Below, one piece after another: positions 1 to 11,262 of a DNA stretch of 64,000 nucleotides. Numbering within the stretch: position 1 is the stretch's first letter; each line of letters begins with the position of its first letter. The stretch is from Liolophura sinensis (Eukaryota > Mollusca > Polyplacophora > Chitonida > Chitonidae). Position numbers and translations under genes: made by a program. The notes beneath the pieces are model-generated. The model was not told where the DNA came from. It saw nothing but the letters and a program-made list of their open reading frames with translations, and searched no databases. Location: contig NC_088302.1 in assembly GCF_032854445.1 (NCBI RefSeq), positions 1,986,001-2,050,000 of the forward strand, given 5' to 3'.

Positions 1-468
1 CACACATTCTGCACACATGTATTTCTCACTGACCTATTATCCCAGTAGGGGGGCCCACATTCTGCACACATGTAACCCTCACTGACCTATTATCCCAGTA
101 ACGGGGCCCACATTCTGCACACATGCATCCCTCACTGACCTGTTATCCCAGTGACGGGGCACACATTCTGCACACATGTAACCCTCACTGACCTATTATC
201 CCAGTAACGGGGCACACATTCTGCATACATGTATCCCTCACTGACCTGTTATCCCAGTGACGGGGCACACATTCTGCATACATGTATCCCTCACTGACTT
301 ATTATCCCAGTAGCAGGGCACACATTCTGCACACATGCATCCCTCACTGACCTGTTATCCCAGTAACGGGGCACACATTCTGCACACATGTAACCCTCAC
401 TGACCTATTATCCCAGTCGCAGGGCACACATTCTACACATATGTAAAACTCACTGACTAGAACTCCAG
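1..468. repeat. 53-bp tandem array, about 8 copies
   Basis: The unit contains cattctgcacacatg and gacctattatcccagt; cattctg recurs at 5, 58 and 111, giving a 53-bp period. The last unit (about 420-468) is degenerate. The array runs off the left edge and stops about 25 bases before the acceptor of the first visible N4BP2 exon, so it forms the 3' part of that intron. Confidence 0.95.
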
Positions 469-493
469 TTTTTGTTTTTTTCACGTGTTGCAG

Positions 494-618
494 TTGAAAT
501 TGTTGGAGTCAACAGGAGACACAGCGGCCCTTTCCACGCGATTAAAACGGCAGAAACTTCAGAATATGTTTCCTGGGGTCAACAATGCCATGATTGATGA
601 GTTCTTTGAAGCAAATCG
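494..618 (+). CDS. N4BP2: N4BP2 homologue, exon with first half of CUE domain
   Basis: Internal exon read in phase 0 and ending with two bases of a split Arg codon. The acceptor is gtgttgcag and the donor is gtaatc. It encodes 41 residues including RQKLQNMFPGVNNAMIDEFF, which has the MFP motif and helix pattern of a CUE ubiquitin-binding domain. In N4BP2 the CUE domain lies between the N-terminal polynucleotide kinase and the C-terminal Smr nuclease domain; the kinase part must lie left of the window. The next exon continues the same domain in phase. Identity rests on the domain order across all seven exons; I am confident of the family but less so of strict orthology. Confidence 0.85.
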
Positions 619-930
619 GTAATCGTAACATACAATCATTTGTGAAAACATGACATTTCTAACATTGTTATCAGCCTTTTTGGAAGAGACTAGTTAAAAA
701 GATAACTAACAAAAAAACACTACAGTAGTAGAAAATTAGGTTGCTGAAAAATGTAGTGGGTTGATTCAGACAAAGGGTGAAAAGTGTAACACGGTACCAT
801 TGAAAACTAACTTGGGTACCATTCAAAACTGGCTAGCTACGTTTCTGTTCTAGAATTAAAAAAAAATGTACAGAATGTGCCGTGGAAACAGTGGTTGTGG
901 AGTTTGGATGGCTTATCCTTCACTTTTTAG

Positions 931-1060
931 GTTTTCCCTAGAGGAGAGTCGTTTAGCACTACAGTCTGTGTTGGGGACGACTGCTGCACCACAAACCGTC
1001 CTGTCTGCAGAGTTGGCAGATCACAGAGATCACAGCATACTGGATCTCCAGCCCAAAAAG
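931..1060 (+). CDS. N4BP2: N4BP2 homologue, exon with second half of CUE domain
   Basis: The exon is 130 nt long: one base completes the Arg codon from the previous exon, followed by 43 codons, leaving phase 0. The acceptor is cactttttag and the donor gtagca. It encodes RFSLEESRLALQSVL, the third CUE helix with its Leu-rich end, then a Ser/Thr/Ala-rich linker ending LDLQPKK. Reading it as a free ORF from an upstream Met would include intron sequence; the splice-site reading is preferred because it continues the CUE domain exactly. Confidence 0.85.
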
Positions 1061-1482
1061 GTAGCAACTCAAACATACAGTGATCAGTATTACATAATTG
1101 CTTCACAGATTTATTTTCAGTCTTAATGCTGCTTCTGTACTTTGGGACATTGACCAGTGTAGTGTACAGCTTTGTGAAATGGAGCTCCTGTGAGCCAGCC
1201 TACGTGTAATACTATGTTGTTGTTGTATCACACATGTATGTGAGATCATTGACTTGCTCTGTGGAGAATGGGAACCTCGGGAAACACTCAATACATGGAC
1301 GTGGATTCCGTTTGATAACATTCCTTCCAAAGTTCCTCATAATGATGACAGTACAAGGTTACAGTACAAACTGATACTTTGTAACATTGTAGACAATACA
1401 TTACAATCAACTTCTTGCTATCGTGTGTGTTTATTAATAGTCATATTTCGTCAGCTCAGGATACTTCAATAATGATGATGTC

Positions 1483-2155
1483 GAGGCAACATCGAGTACA
1501 TCTGAAACCTTTTAGACCTCTGTTTTGATACCGCAGCTTCACTATTATCACTGAACCCCTGTACAACAGTGAGTCTAGAGGCAACATCGAGTACATCTGA
1601 AACCTTTTAGACCTCTGTTTTGATACCGCAGCTTCACTATTATCACTGAACCCCTGTACAGCAGTGAGTCTAGAGGCAACATCGAGTACATCTGAAACCT
1701 TTTAGACCTCTGTTTTGATATTGCAGCTTCACTATTATCACTGAACCCCTGTACAGCAGTGAGTCTAGAGGCAACATCGAGTACATCTGAAACCTTTTAG
1801 ACCTCTGTTTTGATATTGCAGCTTCACTATTATCACTGAACCCCTGTACAGCAGTGAGTCTAGAGGCAACATCGAGTACATCTGAACCTTTTAGACCTCT
1901 GTTTGATACCGCAGCTTCACTATTATCACTGAACCCCTGTACAGCAGTGAGTCTAGAGGCAACATCGAGTACATCTGAAACCTTTTAGACCTCTGTTTTG
2001 ATACCGCAGCTTCACTATTATCACTGAACCCCTGTACAGCAGTGAGTCTAGAGGCAACATCAGGTACATCTGAAACCTTTTAGACCTCTGTTTTGATACT
2101 GCAGCTTCACTATTATCACTGAACCTCTGTACCCCTGTACAGCAGTGAGTCTAAA
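1483..2155. repeat. 95-bp tandem array, about 7 copies
   Basis: The unit starts gaggcaacatcgagtacatc and includes ttcactattatcactgaacc; successive starts at 1483 and 1578 give the 95-bp period. One copy (about 1865-1958) has small deletions. It lies in the 1.2-kb intron between the two exons that follow the CUE start. Confidence 0.95.
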
Positions 2156-2284
2156 GCAGTGCAGAATTCAACACACCTTGTTGAGTTTGCCAGAAGACAG
2201 AAGACGCTGTATCTGCATGTAGCAGGCTTACACTGCTAATTAGTTTTCACTGTATACAAGGAATTGTTGTTCTATGTTGGCCAG

Positions 2285-2460
2285 TCCTTGCCGCTGATTG
2301 TGACCTCGGAGCCTGCCCCAGAACTGGAGTACGGCCTTGATTACCAGGATTTCCGTGCTGAAGCATCACTCATCACAAGCTCAGACAGGAATGCTTCCAG
2401 AAGGCTCAAGACGCCTACAGGAGAGGCATGAAAGACGTTGCTTCATTCTATTCACAAGAG
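2285..2460 (+). CDS. N4BP2: N4BP2 homologue, DUF1771 exon with a 1-base frameshift
   Basis: The acceptor is atgttggccag and the donor gttagc. The exon begins in phase 0 (SLPLIVTSEPAPELEYG, then DYQDFRAEASL) and finishes in another frame (HKLRQECFQKAQDAYRRGMK, then DVASFYSQE). Both halves match the DUF1771 domain that precedes Smr in N4BP2, and the next exon is in phase only with the second half. The exon is 176 nt, one short of a multiple of three. One base is therefore missing near 2365-2372, just before the conserved His. Reading straight through gives a stop at 2429. This could be a sequencing error, a null allele, or the first lesion of a decaying gene; the other six exons are clean, which favours an error or allele. 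Confidence 0.85.
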
Positions 2461-2794
2461 GTTAGCAAAATTTCTGTAGAAAGTCAAACTGCATTCTTCA
2501 TCCTCATCCTAATTGCTGTGCAGGCTGGTCATGTGCCCAGTGGTGTTTAGGCATGTGGGAAAAAAATGTGGCCTCAGACGTGGCCCCCAGTCAGTAGATT
2601 TCCAGCTGAATTTAGCTATGTAGTACATTTTTATGACCAGCTGTTAGTCCACTTGGAAAATAGCACATTTACCAAAACACCTGTCATAAGACAAAAATTT
2701 AACTTCATATATACTTTTAGACTGGAATTTTTGTACACCAGATTGATTCTTGACTAAAGAGACTGGCAGGTTTTTACAATGTTACAGTGTTGTA

Positions 2795-3390
2795 CGTATC
2801 CCCAACTGGTGGCCTGTGCCATTACTGTTTGTTGGCCAGGTGTAAGGTACATGTACTACTCCAGTTCCCCACTGGTGGCCTGTGCCATTACTGTTTATGG
2901 CCAGGTGCAAGGTACATGTACTACTGCAGTCTCCCACTGGTGGCCTGTGCCATTGTTGTTTGTTGGTGTGGTGCAAGGTACATGTACTACTGCAGTCTCC
3001 CACTGGTGGCCTGTGCCATTGATGTTTTTTGGCCAGGTGCAAGGTACATGTACTACTGCAGTCTGCCCACTGGTGGCCTGTGTGTTGCTGTTTGTTGGCC
3101 AGGTGCAAGGTACATGTACTACTGCAGTCCCCCACTGGTGGCCTGTGTGTTTGCTGTTTGTTGGCCAGGTGCAAGGTACATGTACTACTGCAGTCCCCCA
3201 CTGGTGACCTGTGCCATTGTTGTTTGTTGGCCAGGTGCAAGGTACATGTACTACTGCAGTCTCCCACTGGTGGCCTGTGTCATTGCTGTTTGTTGGCCAG
3301 GTGCAAGGTACATGTACTTCTGCAGTCCCCCACTGGTGACCTGTGCCATTGTTATTTGTTGGCCAGGTGCAAGGTATATGTACTACTGCT
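2795..3390. repeat. 66-bp tandem array, about 9 copies
   Basis: The unit contains gtgcaaggtacatgtactac and ccactggtggcctgtgccat; gtgcaagg at 2905 and 2971 shows the 66-bp period. Because 66 is a multiple of three, the array opens reading frames of up to 204 codons on both strands. None has exon features, so these are treated as by-products of the period. It is intronic in the N4BP2 homologue. Confidence 0.95.
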
Positions 3391-3814
3391 ATGTAAAATG
3401 AACCTATGGTTATATACTGTAAATCTTTAAGTCTTCTAAAGCTCTTTTTTCTGTGGAATTTATGCCTACAATTTGTTTGTGTGACTGAAAATGCAAGCTT
3501 CATAAACTATGCAAATTATTCTCTACACCCCATAGTTTTTCTCAAAATGTTCGAAGTATTGGTCACAGAGGTGGTTGAAAAGGTTCAAGAATTAGGGTAT
3601 TTGGTATTTTCGCTTGTCCGCTTTGGCCAAGATTTAGTGATGATTTAATACAGCCTGTGATATTGGTTAAGTTGAGGTACATTTTTTGAAATATTTAATG
3701 TTTGTTATGCTGGGAATCACTGTTAGGTATGATAAAGTTATGTGAACATTTAGAATCATGATAGACTTTGTGTACATCATGGACTAATACACCCTCCTTT
3801 TCTTCTGAATCCAG

Positions 3815-3882
3815 GGACATCTTCACAGTGAGAAATTAAGAGAGGCAAATGGTAGAGCTTCACAAAGGATTCTTTCATACAG
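3815..3882 (+). CDS. N4BP2: N4BP2 homologue, end of DUF1771
   Basis: Short 68-nt exon between acceptor ctgaatccag and donor gtgctt. It encodes GHLHSEKLREANGRASQRIL, then SY and a split Arg. This is the conserved end of DUF1771: in the vertebrate protein the matching segment also runs from a Gly-x-Leu-His to a helix rich in Ala before the Smr domain. The two-base remainder joins the single base at the start of the next exon. Confidence 0.9.
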
Positions 3883-4194
3883 GTGCTTAATACAGTTATG
3901 TTGTATTATTATTCTCCTGTTCTTAATTCCTGAAGATGGCCTGTGTGGTCATTCTAGGCGTGTGTAAAAATCATATTGTTGCATCCTCGAATAGCACCCA
4001 TTAATAATATTGTATCAACAGCATGGAAAATCGGTATTGAGGCCTGTTGTTGCTGTTGTCATCAATGTGTAGTCAAATTTGTGTGTCATTTATCTCCAAC
4101 TATGGTGACAGTGGTAGAAGAGAAGTGCTTTGGAGTATAAATGAAAGCACTTGACAAGTCAGTAAATAAATTGCCATGCTAAATCCTTGTTACC

Positions 4195-5920
4195 ATTCAG
4201 TATGTCTGGGTTTTTTACTGACCTGGTAGTAAGCTATCTTTATAGTGTATGGGCTATTGCTGACCTGATAGTAAAGCTGTCTTTATGGTGTATATCTGGG
4301 CTATTGCTGACCTGGTAGTAAGCTACCTTTGTAGTGTATGTCTGAGCTATTGCTGACCTGGTAGTAAGCTACCTTTGTAGTGTAATATCTGGGTTAATTG
4401 CTGACCGTGGTAGTAAGCTACGTTTACAGTGTATTTCTGGGCTATTGCTGACCTTATAGTAAGCTACCTTTGTAGTGTATGTCTGGGCTATTACTGAAAT
4501 GGTAGTAAGCTACCTTTATAGTGTATGTCTGGGCTATTGCTGACCTGGTAGTAAGCTACCTTTAGAGTGTATGTCTGGGCTATTGCTGACCTGGTAGTAA
4601 GCTACCTTTACAGTGTATATCTGGGCTATTGCTGACCTGGTAGTAAGTTACCTTTGTAGTGTATGTCTGGGCTATTGATGACCTGGTAGTAAGCTGTCTT
4701 TACAGTGTATATCTGGGCTATTGCTGACCTGGTAGTAAGTTACCTTTGTAGTGTATGTCTGAGCTATTGATGACCTGGTAGTAAGCTACCTTTACAGTGT
4801 ATGTCTGGGCTATTGCTGACCTGGTACTAAGCTGCCTTTATAGTGTATATCTGGGCTATTGCTGACCTGGTAGTAAGTTACCTTTGTAGTGTATGTCTGG
4901 GCTATTGATGACCTGGTAGTAAGCTGTCTTTACAGTGTATATCTGGGCTATTGCTGACCTGATAGTAAGCCACATTTACGGTGTATGTCTGGGCTATTGC
5001 TGACCTGGTAGTAAGCTACCTTTACAGTGTATGTCTGGGCTATTGCTGACCTGATAGTAAGCTGTCTTTATAGTGTATGTCTGGGCTATTGCTGACCTGA
5101 TAGTAAGCTATCTTTACAGTGTATGTCTGGGCTATTGCTGACCTGGTAGTAAGCTACATTTACAGTGTATGTCTGGGCTATTGCTGATCTGATAGTAAGC
5201 TACCTTTGCAGTGTATGTCTGGGCTATTGCTGATCTGATAGTAAGCTACCTTTACAGTGTATGTCTGAGCTATTGCTGACCTGATAGTAAGCTACCTTTG
5301 TAGTGTATGTCTGGGCTATTGCTGACCTGATAGTAAGCTACCTTTACAGTGTATGTCTGGGCTATTGCTGACCTGATAGTAAGCTACCTTTGTAGTGTAT
5401 GTCTGGGCTATTGCTGACCTGATAGTAAGCTACCTTTACAGTGTATGTCTGGGCTATTGCTGACCTGATAGTAAGCTACGTTTACAGTGTATGTCTGGGC
5501 TATTGCTGACCTTGTAGTAAGCTACCTTTACAGTGTATGTCTGGGCTGTTGCTGATCTGATAGTAAGCTACCTTTGTAGTGTGTGTCTGGGCTATTGCTG
5601 ATCTGATAGTAAGCTACCTTTGTAGTGTATGTCTGGGCTATTGCTGACCTGGTAGTAAGCTACCTTTGTAGTGTATGTCTGGGCTATTGATGACCTGGTA
5701 GTAAGCTACCTTTACAGTGTATGTCTGGGCTATTGCTGATCTGATAGTAAGCTACCTTTGTAGTGTATGTCTGGGCTACTGCTGACCTGGTAGTAAGCTA
5801 CCTTTGTAGTGTATGTCTGGGCTATTGCTGACGTGGTAGTAAGCTACCTTTGTAGTGTATGTCTGGGCTATTGCTGACCTGGTAGTAAGCTACCTTTGTA
5901 GTGTATGTCTGGGCTATTGC
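4195..5920. repeat. 46-bp tandem array, about 37 copies, ending at a splice acceptor
   Basis: The unit reads tatgtctgggctattgctga followed by cctggtagtaagctaccttt and gtagtg (46 bp). Variants alternate ggtagt/gatagt and tttgta/tttaca. It fills most of the intron before the first Smr exon and ends about 11 bases before that exon's acceptor. Most units contain tgctgac, which resembles a branch-point sequence. Confidence 0.97.
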
Positions 5921-5931
5921 TGTTGTTACAG

Positions 5932-6032
5932 AAATGCTGACTTGAACAATGCCACCACCATTGACCTGCATGGCCTACACCCTACTGAGGCTGTCCGGCA
6001 TCTCGCTCATATTTTAAAGGAACGACAGCACG
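5932..6032 (+). CDS. N4BP2: N4BP2 homologue, first Smr exon
   Basis: 101-nt exon (acceptor ttgttacag, donor gtgaga). It encodes RNADLNNATTIDLHGLHPTE, then AVRHLAHILKERQH. The TIDLHGLHPTEA stretch is the signature of the Smr domain, whose LDxHG motif is part of the nucleic-acid binding or nicking site in MutS2/N4BP2 Smr proteins. The exon boundary phases (1 base in, 1 base out) match both neighbours. Confidence 0.93.
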
Positions 6033-6274
6033 GTGAGAATCGAGATGGCCATATTATTTTAGTATACCGATAGGCAGTTTGTTAACAGTAACCATTTTGT
6101 AACAGTAACACTCACAAGCCTGCATCACTGATCAGCCGATCTATTACATATCTTCAGCAGTTCTTCTAACAGCAGAACAGTAACACTCATCTTCAGCATG
6201 GCATGAATGATCAAGATTTACATAACACACCTTATTGCCATCTTCAACAACATCATCTGGGATAATTGCCAGAA

Positions 6275-6660
6275 CATTTTCACATCTTCAGTGTGACAGG
6301 AGTAATCAACAGAACAATTACACATCTTCATTATGACAGGAGTAATCAACAGAACACATCTTCAGTATGTCAGGAGTAATCAGTAGATAAATTACAGATC
6401 TTCATTATGACAGGAGTAGTCAACAGAACAGTTACACATCTTCAGTGTGACAGGAGTAATCAGTAGATAAATTACAGATCTTCATTATGACAGGAGTAAT
6501 CAACAGAACACATCTTCAGTTTGTTGGGAGTAATCAATAGATAAATTACAGATCTTCATTATGACAGGAGTAATCAACAGAACAATTACACATCTTCAGT
6601 ATGGTAGGAATAATCAAGCAATCAAATACACATCTCATTATGATAGGTATGATAAAACAG
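6275..6660. repeat. Irregular tandem array, units of about 37-60 bp
   Basis: Recurrent blocks are tatgacaggagtaatcaac, agaacaattacacatcttca and agtagataaattacagatct. Two unit types alternate in places. The array lies in the intron between the two large Smr exons and ends some 35 bases before the next acceptor. Confidence 0.85.
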
Positions 6661-6694
6661 TAATATGTCAGTCTCCAATCTTTCTGTGTTCTAG

Positions 6695-6824
6695 ACCTGC
6701 GGCAGACTTCGGGCCGTCAGCGATGTCACCTGACTGTCATCACGGGGAGAGGCACCCACAGTCGAGGAGGTCGTGCCAAACTGTATCCTGCCATTGTTGA
6801 CTTTCTGACCAAGAGCAGTTACAA
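6695..6824 (+). CDS. N4BP2: N4BP2 homologue, second Smr exon (GRG motif)
   Basis: 130-nt exon (acceptor gtgttctag, donor gtgagc). The translation contains CHLTVITGRGTHSRGGRAKL followed by YPAIVDFLTKSSY. TGRGxHSxGG is the second Smr signature and is conserved in human N4BP2; it follows the LDxHG exon at the expected spacing. Two-base remainders at both ends fit the flanking exons. This is the strongest single piece of evidence for the gene call. Confidence 0.95.
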
Positions 6825-6919
6825 GTGAGCCATACCTTTCATCACCTGTGACATTGACTTTTATAGATTCTATCATAGTCTAACTGGCAAATTCGACAAA
6901 AGCTGCCATATGTTTTCTG

Positions 6920-7770
6920 TCAGCCTTGTTTCCTCTTGCCCTTGTTTTCTGATGACTTGGTTCCCTCCTGTCGCCCTGGTTTCCTCCTGTCGCCCTGTTT
7001 TCCTCTTGCCCTGGTTTCTTCGTGTTGCCCTGGTTTCCAGTCACCTTTGTTTACTTCTGTCACCCTTGTTTCCTCATGTTGCCCTTGTTTCATCCTGTTT
7101 TCCTTCCGTCACCCTTGTTTCCTCATGTCGCCCTTGTTTCCTATCACCCTTGTTTCCTCCTGTTGCCCTGGTTTCCGCCTGTCACTGTGATTTCCTGTCA
7201 CCCTTGTTTCCTCCTGTCGCCCTGGTTTCAAATCACCCTTGTTTCCTCATGTCACCCTGATTTCCTCTTGTCAACTGGTTTCCTGTCACCTTTGTTTCCT
7301 CTTGTTGCCCATGTTTCCTCTTGTTGCCCTTGTTTCCTCTTGTCGCCCTTGTTTCTTCCTGTCGCCCTGGTTCCTGTCTCCCTTGTTTCTTCATGTTGCC
7401 CTTGTTTCCCATCACCCTTGTTTCCTCCTGTTGTCCTGATTTCCTCCTGTCTCCTTGGTTTCCTCCTGTCACCCTGATTTCCCATCACCCTTGTTTCCTT
7501 CTGTCACCCTGGTTTCCTCCTATGCCTTGGTTTCCTCCTGTCGCCCTGGTTTCATGTCAACCTTGTTTCCTCCTGTTGTCCTGGTTTCCTCCTGTCACCC
7601 TGGTTTCCCGTCAACCTTGTTTCCTCCTGTCACCCTGGTTTCATCCTGTTGCCCTGGTTTCCATTCACTCTTGTTTCCTCCTGTCACCCTGGTTTCCTCC
7701 TGTCGCCTTGGTTTCCTGTCACCCTTGTTTCCTCCCATTGCCCTGGTTTCCTGTCGCCCTTGTTTATTGT
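6920..7770. repeat. Pyrimidine-rich array of about 19-bp units
   Basis: Some 45 degenerate units of the type gtttcctcctgtcaccctg, with variants such as tgttgcc, tgtcgcc and a shortened tttcccatcaccc. The + strand is C/T-dominated throughout. ORFs of up to 157 codons exist in it on both strands but are only by-products of the repeat. It occupies the first third of the last N4BP2 intron. Confidence 0.93.
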
Positions 7771-7789
7771 GTAAGGATGAGTAGTAGTA

Positions 7790-9292
7790 AGTAAGTTTGA
7801 TTCAATGCCACTACAGTTTTTGAACATTCGACACAGATTTGTTGTCATTCAGACAGATTTATCTGTATTTAGCATGACTGGCTGGTGTTTGTTGGAGCTA
7901 CAGTTGCATGTGTAGCAATCATATATTGTCACAAATGTTTTCAGTTTGCATTTATCCCTGTATGTTATCAGAGAGAATCATGGTATTTAGCTGAGTGACA
8001 AAGTACAAATATGCATGGTTTGGTCATCTTACTGCGTGTATCATCTCTGTCAGTATCGGTGCTCACAAATAGTAAAACATTGTGTGACCTTCACTGGCTC
8101 CACTGTGTAAAGGGTGGATAAGGAGGGCAACTATCAATGTAGGAGAGCGGCCTTTGAGATTGCAGGTTGACATCCTGTAGCTTTAAGTCAGAAATGTAAT
8201 GAGGCTTGCCATAAACCTCACCAACTTTATGCCAGGAAGAAACAAATGAGTGAATAATGACACATCTTGCTGCAAAAACAGAAAAAGTTTAGTTAAGGAG
8301 TGTCTTAGCCTAATATAATAAAAGGCTTACACCGTAGAGAGTAAAACCAGAGCAGTGATGACAGTGTGATGCTTTGCAAATACTCACATGCACATGTGTT
8401 ACCTGTGAAGCCTGGCCACTTGTCAATTTACCACAGTTGTTACCACATGGAAGCATCATGGAATAATAATAGTAAGAAGAACTTAATTACACAAGACCTA
8501 TTGATCTTAAAGCTACATTAGGACATCTTCCTTGATCAGTCTCCAGCGTGAAAAGAATAGATCAGCAATTGACATAGAACTTTTCTAGGTAGACCAAGTG
8601 GTACAGTATACAAATACATGTATGTCGTTGTCCTCTTGAAAGCCATTGGTTTTAACCAGTTTTCGCCATAGTATTCTTACTCCTTACAGTGCATTCATTG
8701 CTATCTACAATCATTTTACATCACAGCTAAACACAGCAAATTTGGCACAGAAATCTTGAACAAAGCTGAGGTCACCGGGGGTGATGAGGCAGGAAGATGT
8801 CAGAATCTGTCTCAACCTTTGTTTCTAATAATACTTCATACATGTGCATTCTCTTTATATAAAGTAGCACAGCATGAATTAACCAAAGTTTGAAACAATT
8901 CTTATTGAATGCTGATTAAATGTGCAAGGACCCAAGGCTAAGCGTAAACAAGCCTACGTGTGTCTAACAGGAAGGTCAAACTTGTCTGTTGGTGACAGTG
9001 ATGTTAAGCCTAGCGTAGTGGGTGGCACGTGCGCAGTAAGGAGTATGTATATTATGGCCTGACATTTTGCCAGTGTGGTGTTAAACACTAATCATTCATT
9101 CCTTCATTAGGCCACCTTGATGACGGCAAGTGCCAAATACATAGATCTGGACTGGTGTAATAACTCATTTTTATTTAAAACCAGGGTAATTTATAAATAT
9201 ACAAACTTAGGTTTACATAATATTTCAAGTAATATATAAATTCATTGAGTATTGTGTGAAATATCTATAAATTAATATGTTATTGTTTTCAG
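7790..9292. other. Last N4BP2 intron, with SINE-like relics
   Basis: No coding signal seen. About 8110-8255 (gcaggttgacatcctgtagc, then a degenerate tail) and about 8990-9105 (ending ggtgttaaacactaatcatt) resemble worn SINEs, because molluscan SINE tails commonly read 'gttaaacaccaatcattcat'. Too diverged for firm family assignment. Confidence 0.35.
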
Positions 9293-9341
9293 CTGGAACC
9301 CCCAGGCCTTTGGAGTAGTTCAGATTGTGTTGAGGGGATGA
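9293..9341 (+). CDS. N4BP2: N4BP2 homologue, terminal exon
   Basis: Acceptor ttgttttcag, then the last base of a split Asn codon, WNPQAFGVVQIVLRG and a TGA stop at 9339-9341. In human N4BP2 the Smr domain also runs almost to the C terminus and ends with a short hydrophobic beta strand, so this is the natural end of the protein. The intron before it (6825-9292) is the longest visible one. Confidence 0.88.
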
Positions 9342-9418
9342 AAGATCACATTGATGGTCTACTACAGCAGTCATAAGTCACGAGTGGATAAGTGAGCTCA
9401 CTGATTATGGTATAGTTT

Positions 9419-9735
9419 GATGTTGTGGGATGGGAGTGATGGTAGTGTCATCACTGAGTTATGGGAGACAGCTGTACAATATCATGATGAAGTGAGCTTG
9501 ATGTTGTGGGATGGGAGTGATGGTAGTGTCATCACTGAGTTATGGTAGACAGCTGTACAATATCATGATGAATTGAGCTTGATGTTGTGGGATGGGAGTG
9601 ATGGTAGTGTCATCACTGAGTTATGGTAGACAGCTGTACAATATCATGATGAATTGAGCTTGATGTTGTGGGATGGGAGTGATGGTAGTGTCATCACTGA
9701 GTTATGGTAGACAGCTGTACAGCTGTCCTATATCA
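9419..9735. repeat. 81-bp tandem array, 4 copies
   Basis: tgttgtgggatgggagtgat recurs at 9421, 9502, 9583 and 9664. The array begins about 80 bases after the N4BP2 stop codon, so it may be in the 3' UTR. Confidence 0.93.
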
Positions 9736-10013
9736 TGGAGTGAGAAGTGAGTTTGATGTTGTGAGATGGGAGTGATGGCAGACAGCTGTTGTATGGTGAA
9801 GTGAGTTTGATGTTGTGTGGTGAGAATCCCAGGGAGGAACAACTATTGCAACCATAGGAGGTCATGGTTCAATCAGATCATGTATGAAAGGAAAGATGGA
9901 AAGTCCTATTGAAATGTATTGCTCAACTCAGAGAAATATATCAATTATTTTATGAAAAATCATTTTATGTGACAATGTTCAGGTAAAGTACTACTCTTGT
10001 TAAAAGCATGGGC
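9716..10013 (+). repeat. 298-bp segment, also present at 11652-11949
   Basis: Begins gtacagctgtcctatatcat and ends taaaagcatggg. The segment at 11652-11949 has the same length and differs at only a few sites that I can see. No coding signal. Confidence 0.9.
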
Positions 10014-10234
10014 TTTCATGGCAATTGTTTGGTTTTAAAAGGGAGAATTTGTGCTTTGAAAAGGAGAAAAATAGATCAAGTTTTGAATATTCACAGTTGA
10101 ATTTTGTTTCCCCTCCCTTTTTCTCATATTTTCCGCGTCAGGTCACTGAAGTGGTCTGATATTTGTTGTGGTCTTGAGTATTGTGATATTCTAAAGTTCA
10201 GATTTGTTTTCATTTTATAATTAGTTTTACTTTT

Positions 10235-11262
10235 GTGTGCTTGAGTGTTACTCCATCTGGTAGGTAGGGATTTTGAGTGTTACTCCATCTGGCAGGTTAG
10301 GGATTTTATGTGTGGGTGTTACTCCATCTGACGGGTAAGGGATTTTGTGTTTGAGCGTTACTCCATCTGATAGGTTAGGGATTTTGTGTGTTACCCCATC
10401 TGGCTGGTTAGGGATTTTAAGTGCTACTCCATCTGACAGGTTAGGGATTTTGTGTGTTTGTTACTCCATCTGCCAGGTTAGGGATTCTGTGTTTGAGTGT
10501 TACTCCATCTGGCAGGTTAAGAATTTTGAGTGCTACTCCATCTGACTGGTTAGGGATTTTGTGTTTGGGTGTTACTCCATCTGACGGGTTAGGGATTTTG
10601 TGTTTGAGTGGTACTCCATCTGACAGGTTAGGGATTTTGTGTTAGTGTTACTCAATCTGACAGGTTATGGATTTTCTGTGTTCGAGTGTTACTCCATCTG
10701 ACAGGTTATGGATTTTGTGTGTTTAAGTGTTACCCCATCTGACAGGTTAGGGATTTTGTGTGTTTGAGTGTTACTCTGTCTGACAGGTTAGGGATTTTGT
10801 GTGTTTGAGTGTTACTCCATTTGACAGGTTAGGGATTTTGAGTGTTACTCCATTTGACAGGTTAGGGATTTTGAGCGCAACTCCATCTGACAGGTTAGGG
10901 ATTTTGTATGTTTGAGTGTTACTCCATCTGGCTGGTTGGGGATTTTGAGTGTCACTCCATGTAACAGGTTAGGGATTTTGTGTGAGTGCTACTCCATCTG
11001 ACAGGTTAGGGATTTTGTATGGTTGAGTGTTACTCCGTCTGGCAGGTTGGGGATTTTGAGTGTTACTCCATCTAACAGGTTAGGGATTTTGTGTGAGTGT
11101 TACTCCATCTGACAGGTTAGGGATTTTGTGTTTGAGCGTAACTCCATCTGACAGGTTAGGGATTTTGTGTTTGAGCGTATCTCCATCTGACAGGTTAGGG
11201 ATTTCGTGTTTGAGCGTAACTCCATCTGACAGGTTGGGGATTTTGTATATTTGAGTGTTTTG
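10235..11262. repeat. Tandem array of about 28-41-bp units
   Basis: The unit is of the type gttactccatctgacaggtt, then agggattttgtgtttgagt (39 bp), with indels giving shorter units. About 27 copies. Downstream, 11258-11440 repeats the unique sequence found just before the array (10083-10260), so the array sits between two copies of its own flank. Confidence 0.93.

Noticed and set aside
1-468. CRISPR-like regular repeats here and in the other arrays
   Set aside because: Repeat units abut without unique spacers, the organism is an animal, and there are no cas genes.
2779-3503. ORFs of 133-204 codons on both strands (Cys/Tyr-rich repeats)
   Set aside because: They arise from a 66-bp array, a multiple of three, so all frames stay open. 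No splice signals, and they lie within an N4BP2 intron.
6910-7794. ORFs of up to 157 codons, Phe/Leu/Pro-rich
   Set aside because: Translation of the 19-bp pyrimidine-rich array in an intron; several frames and both strands are open.
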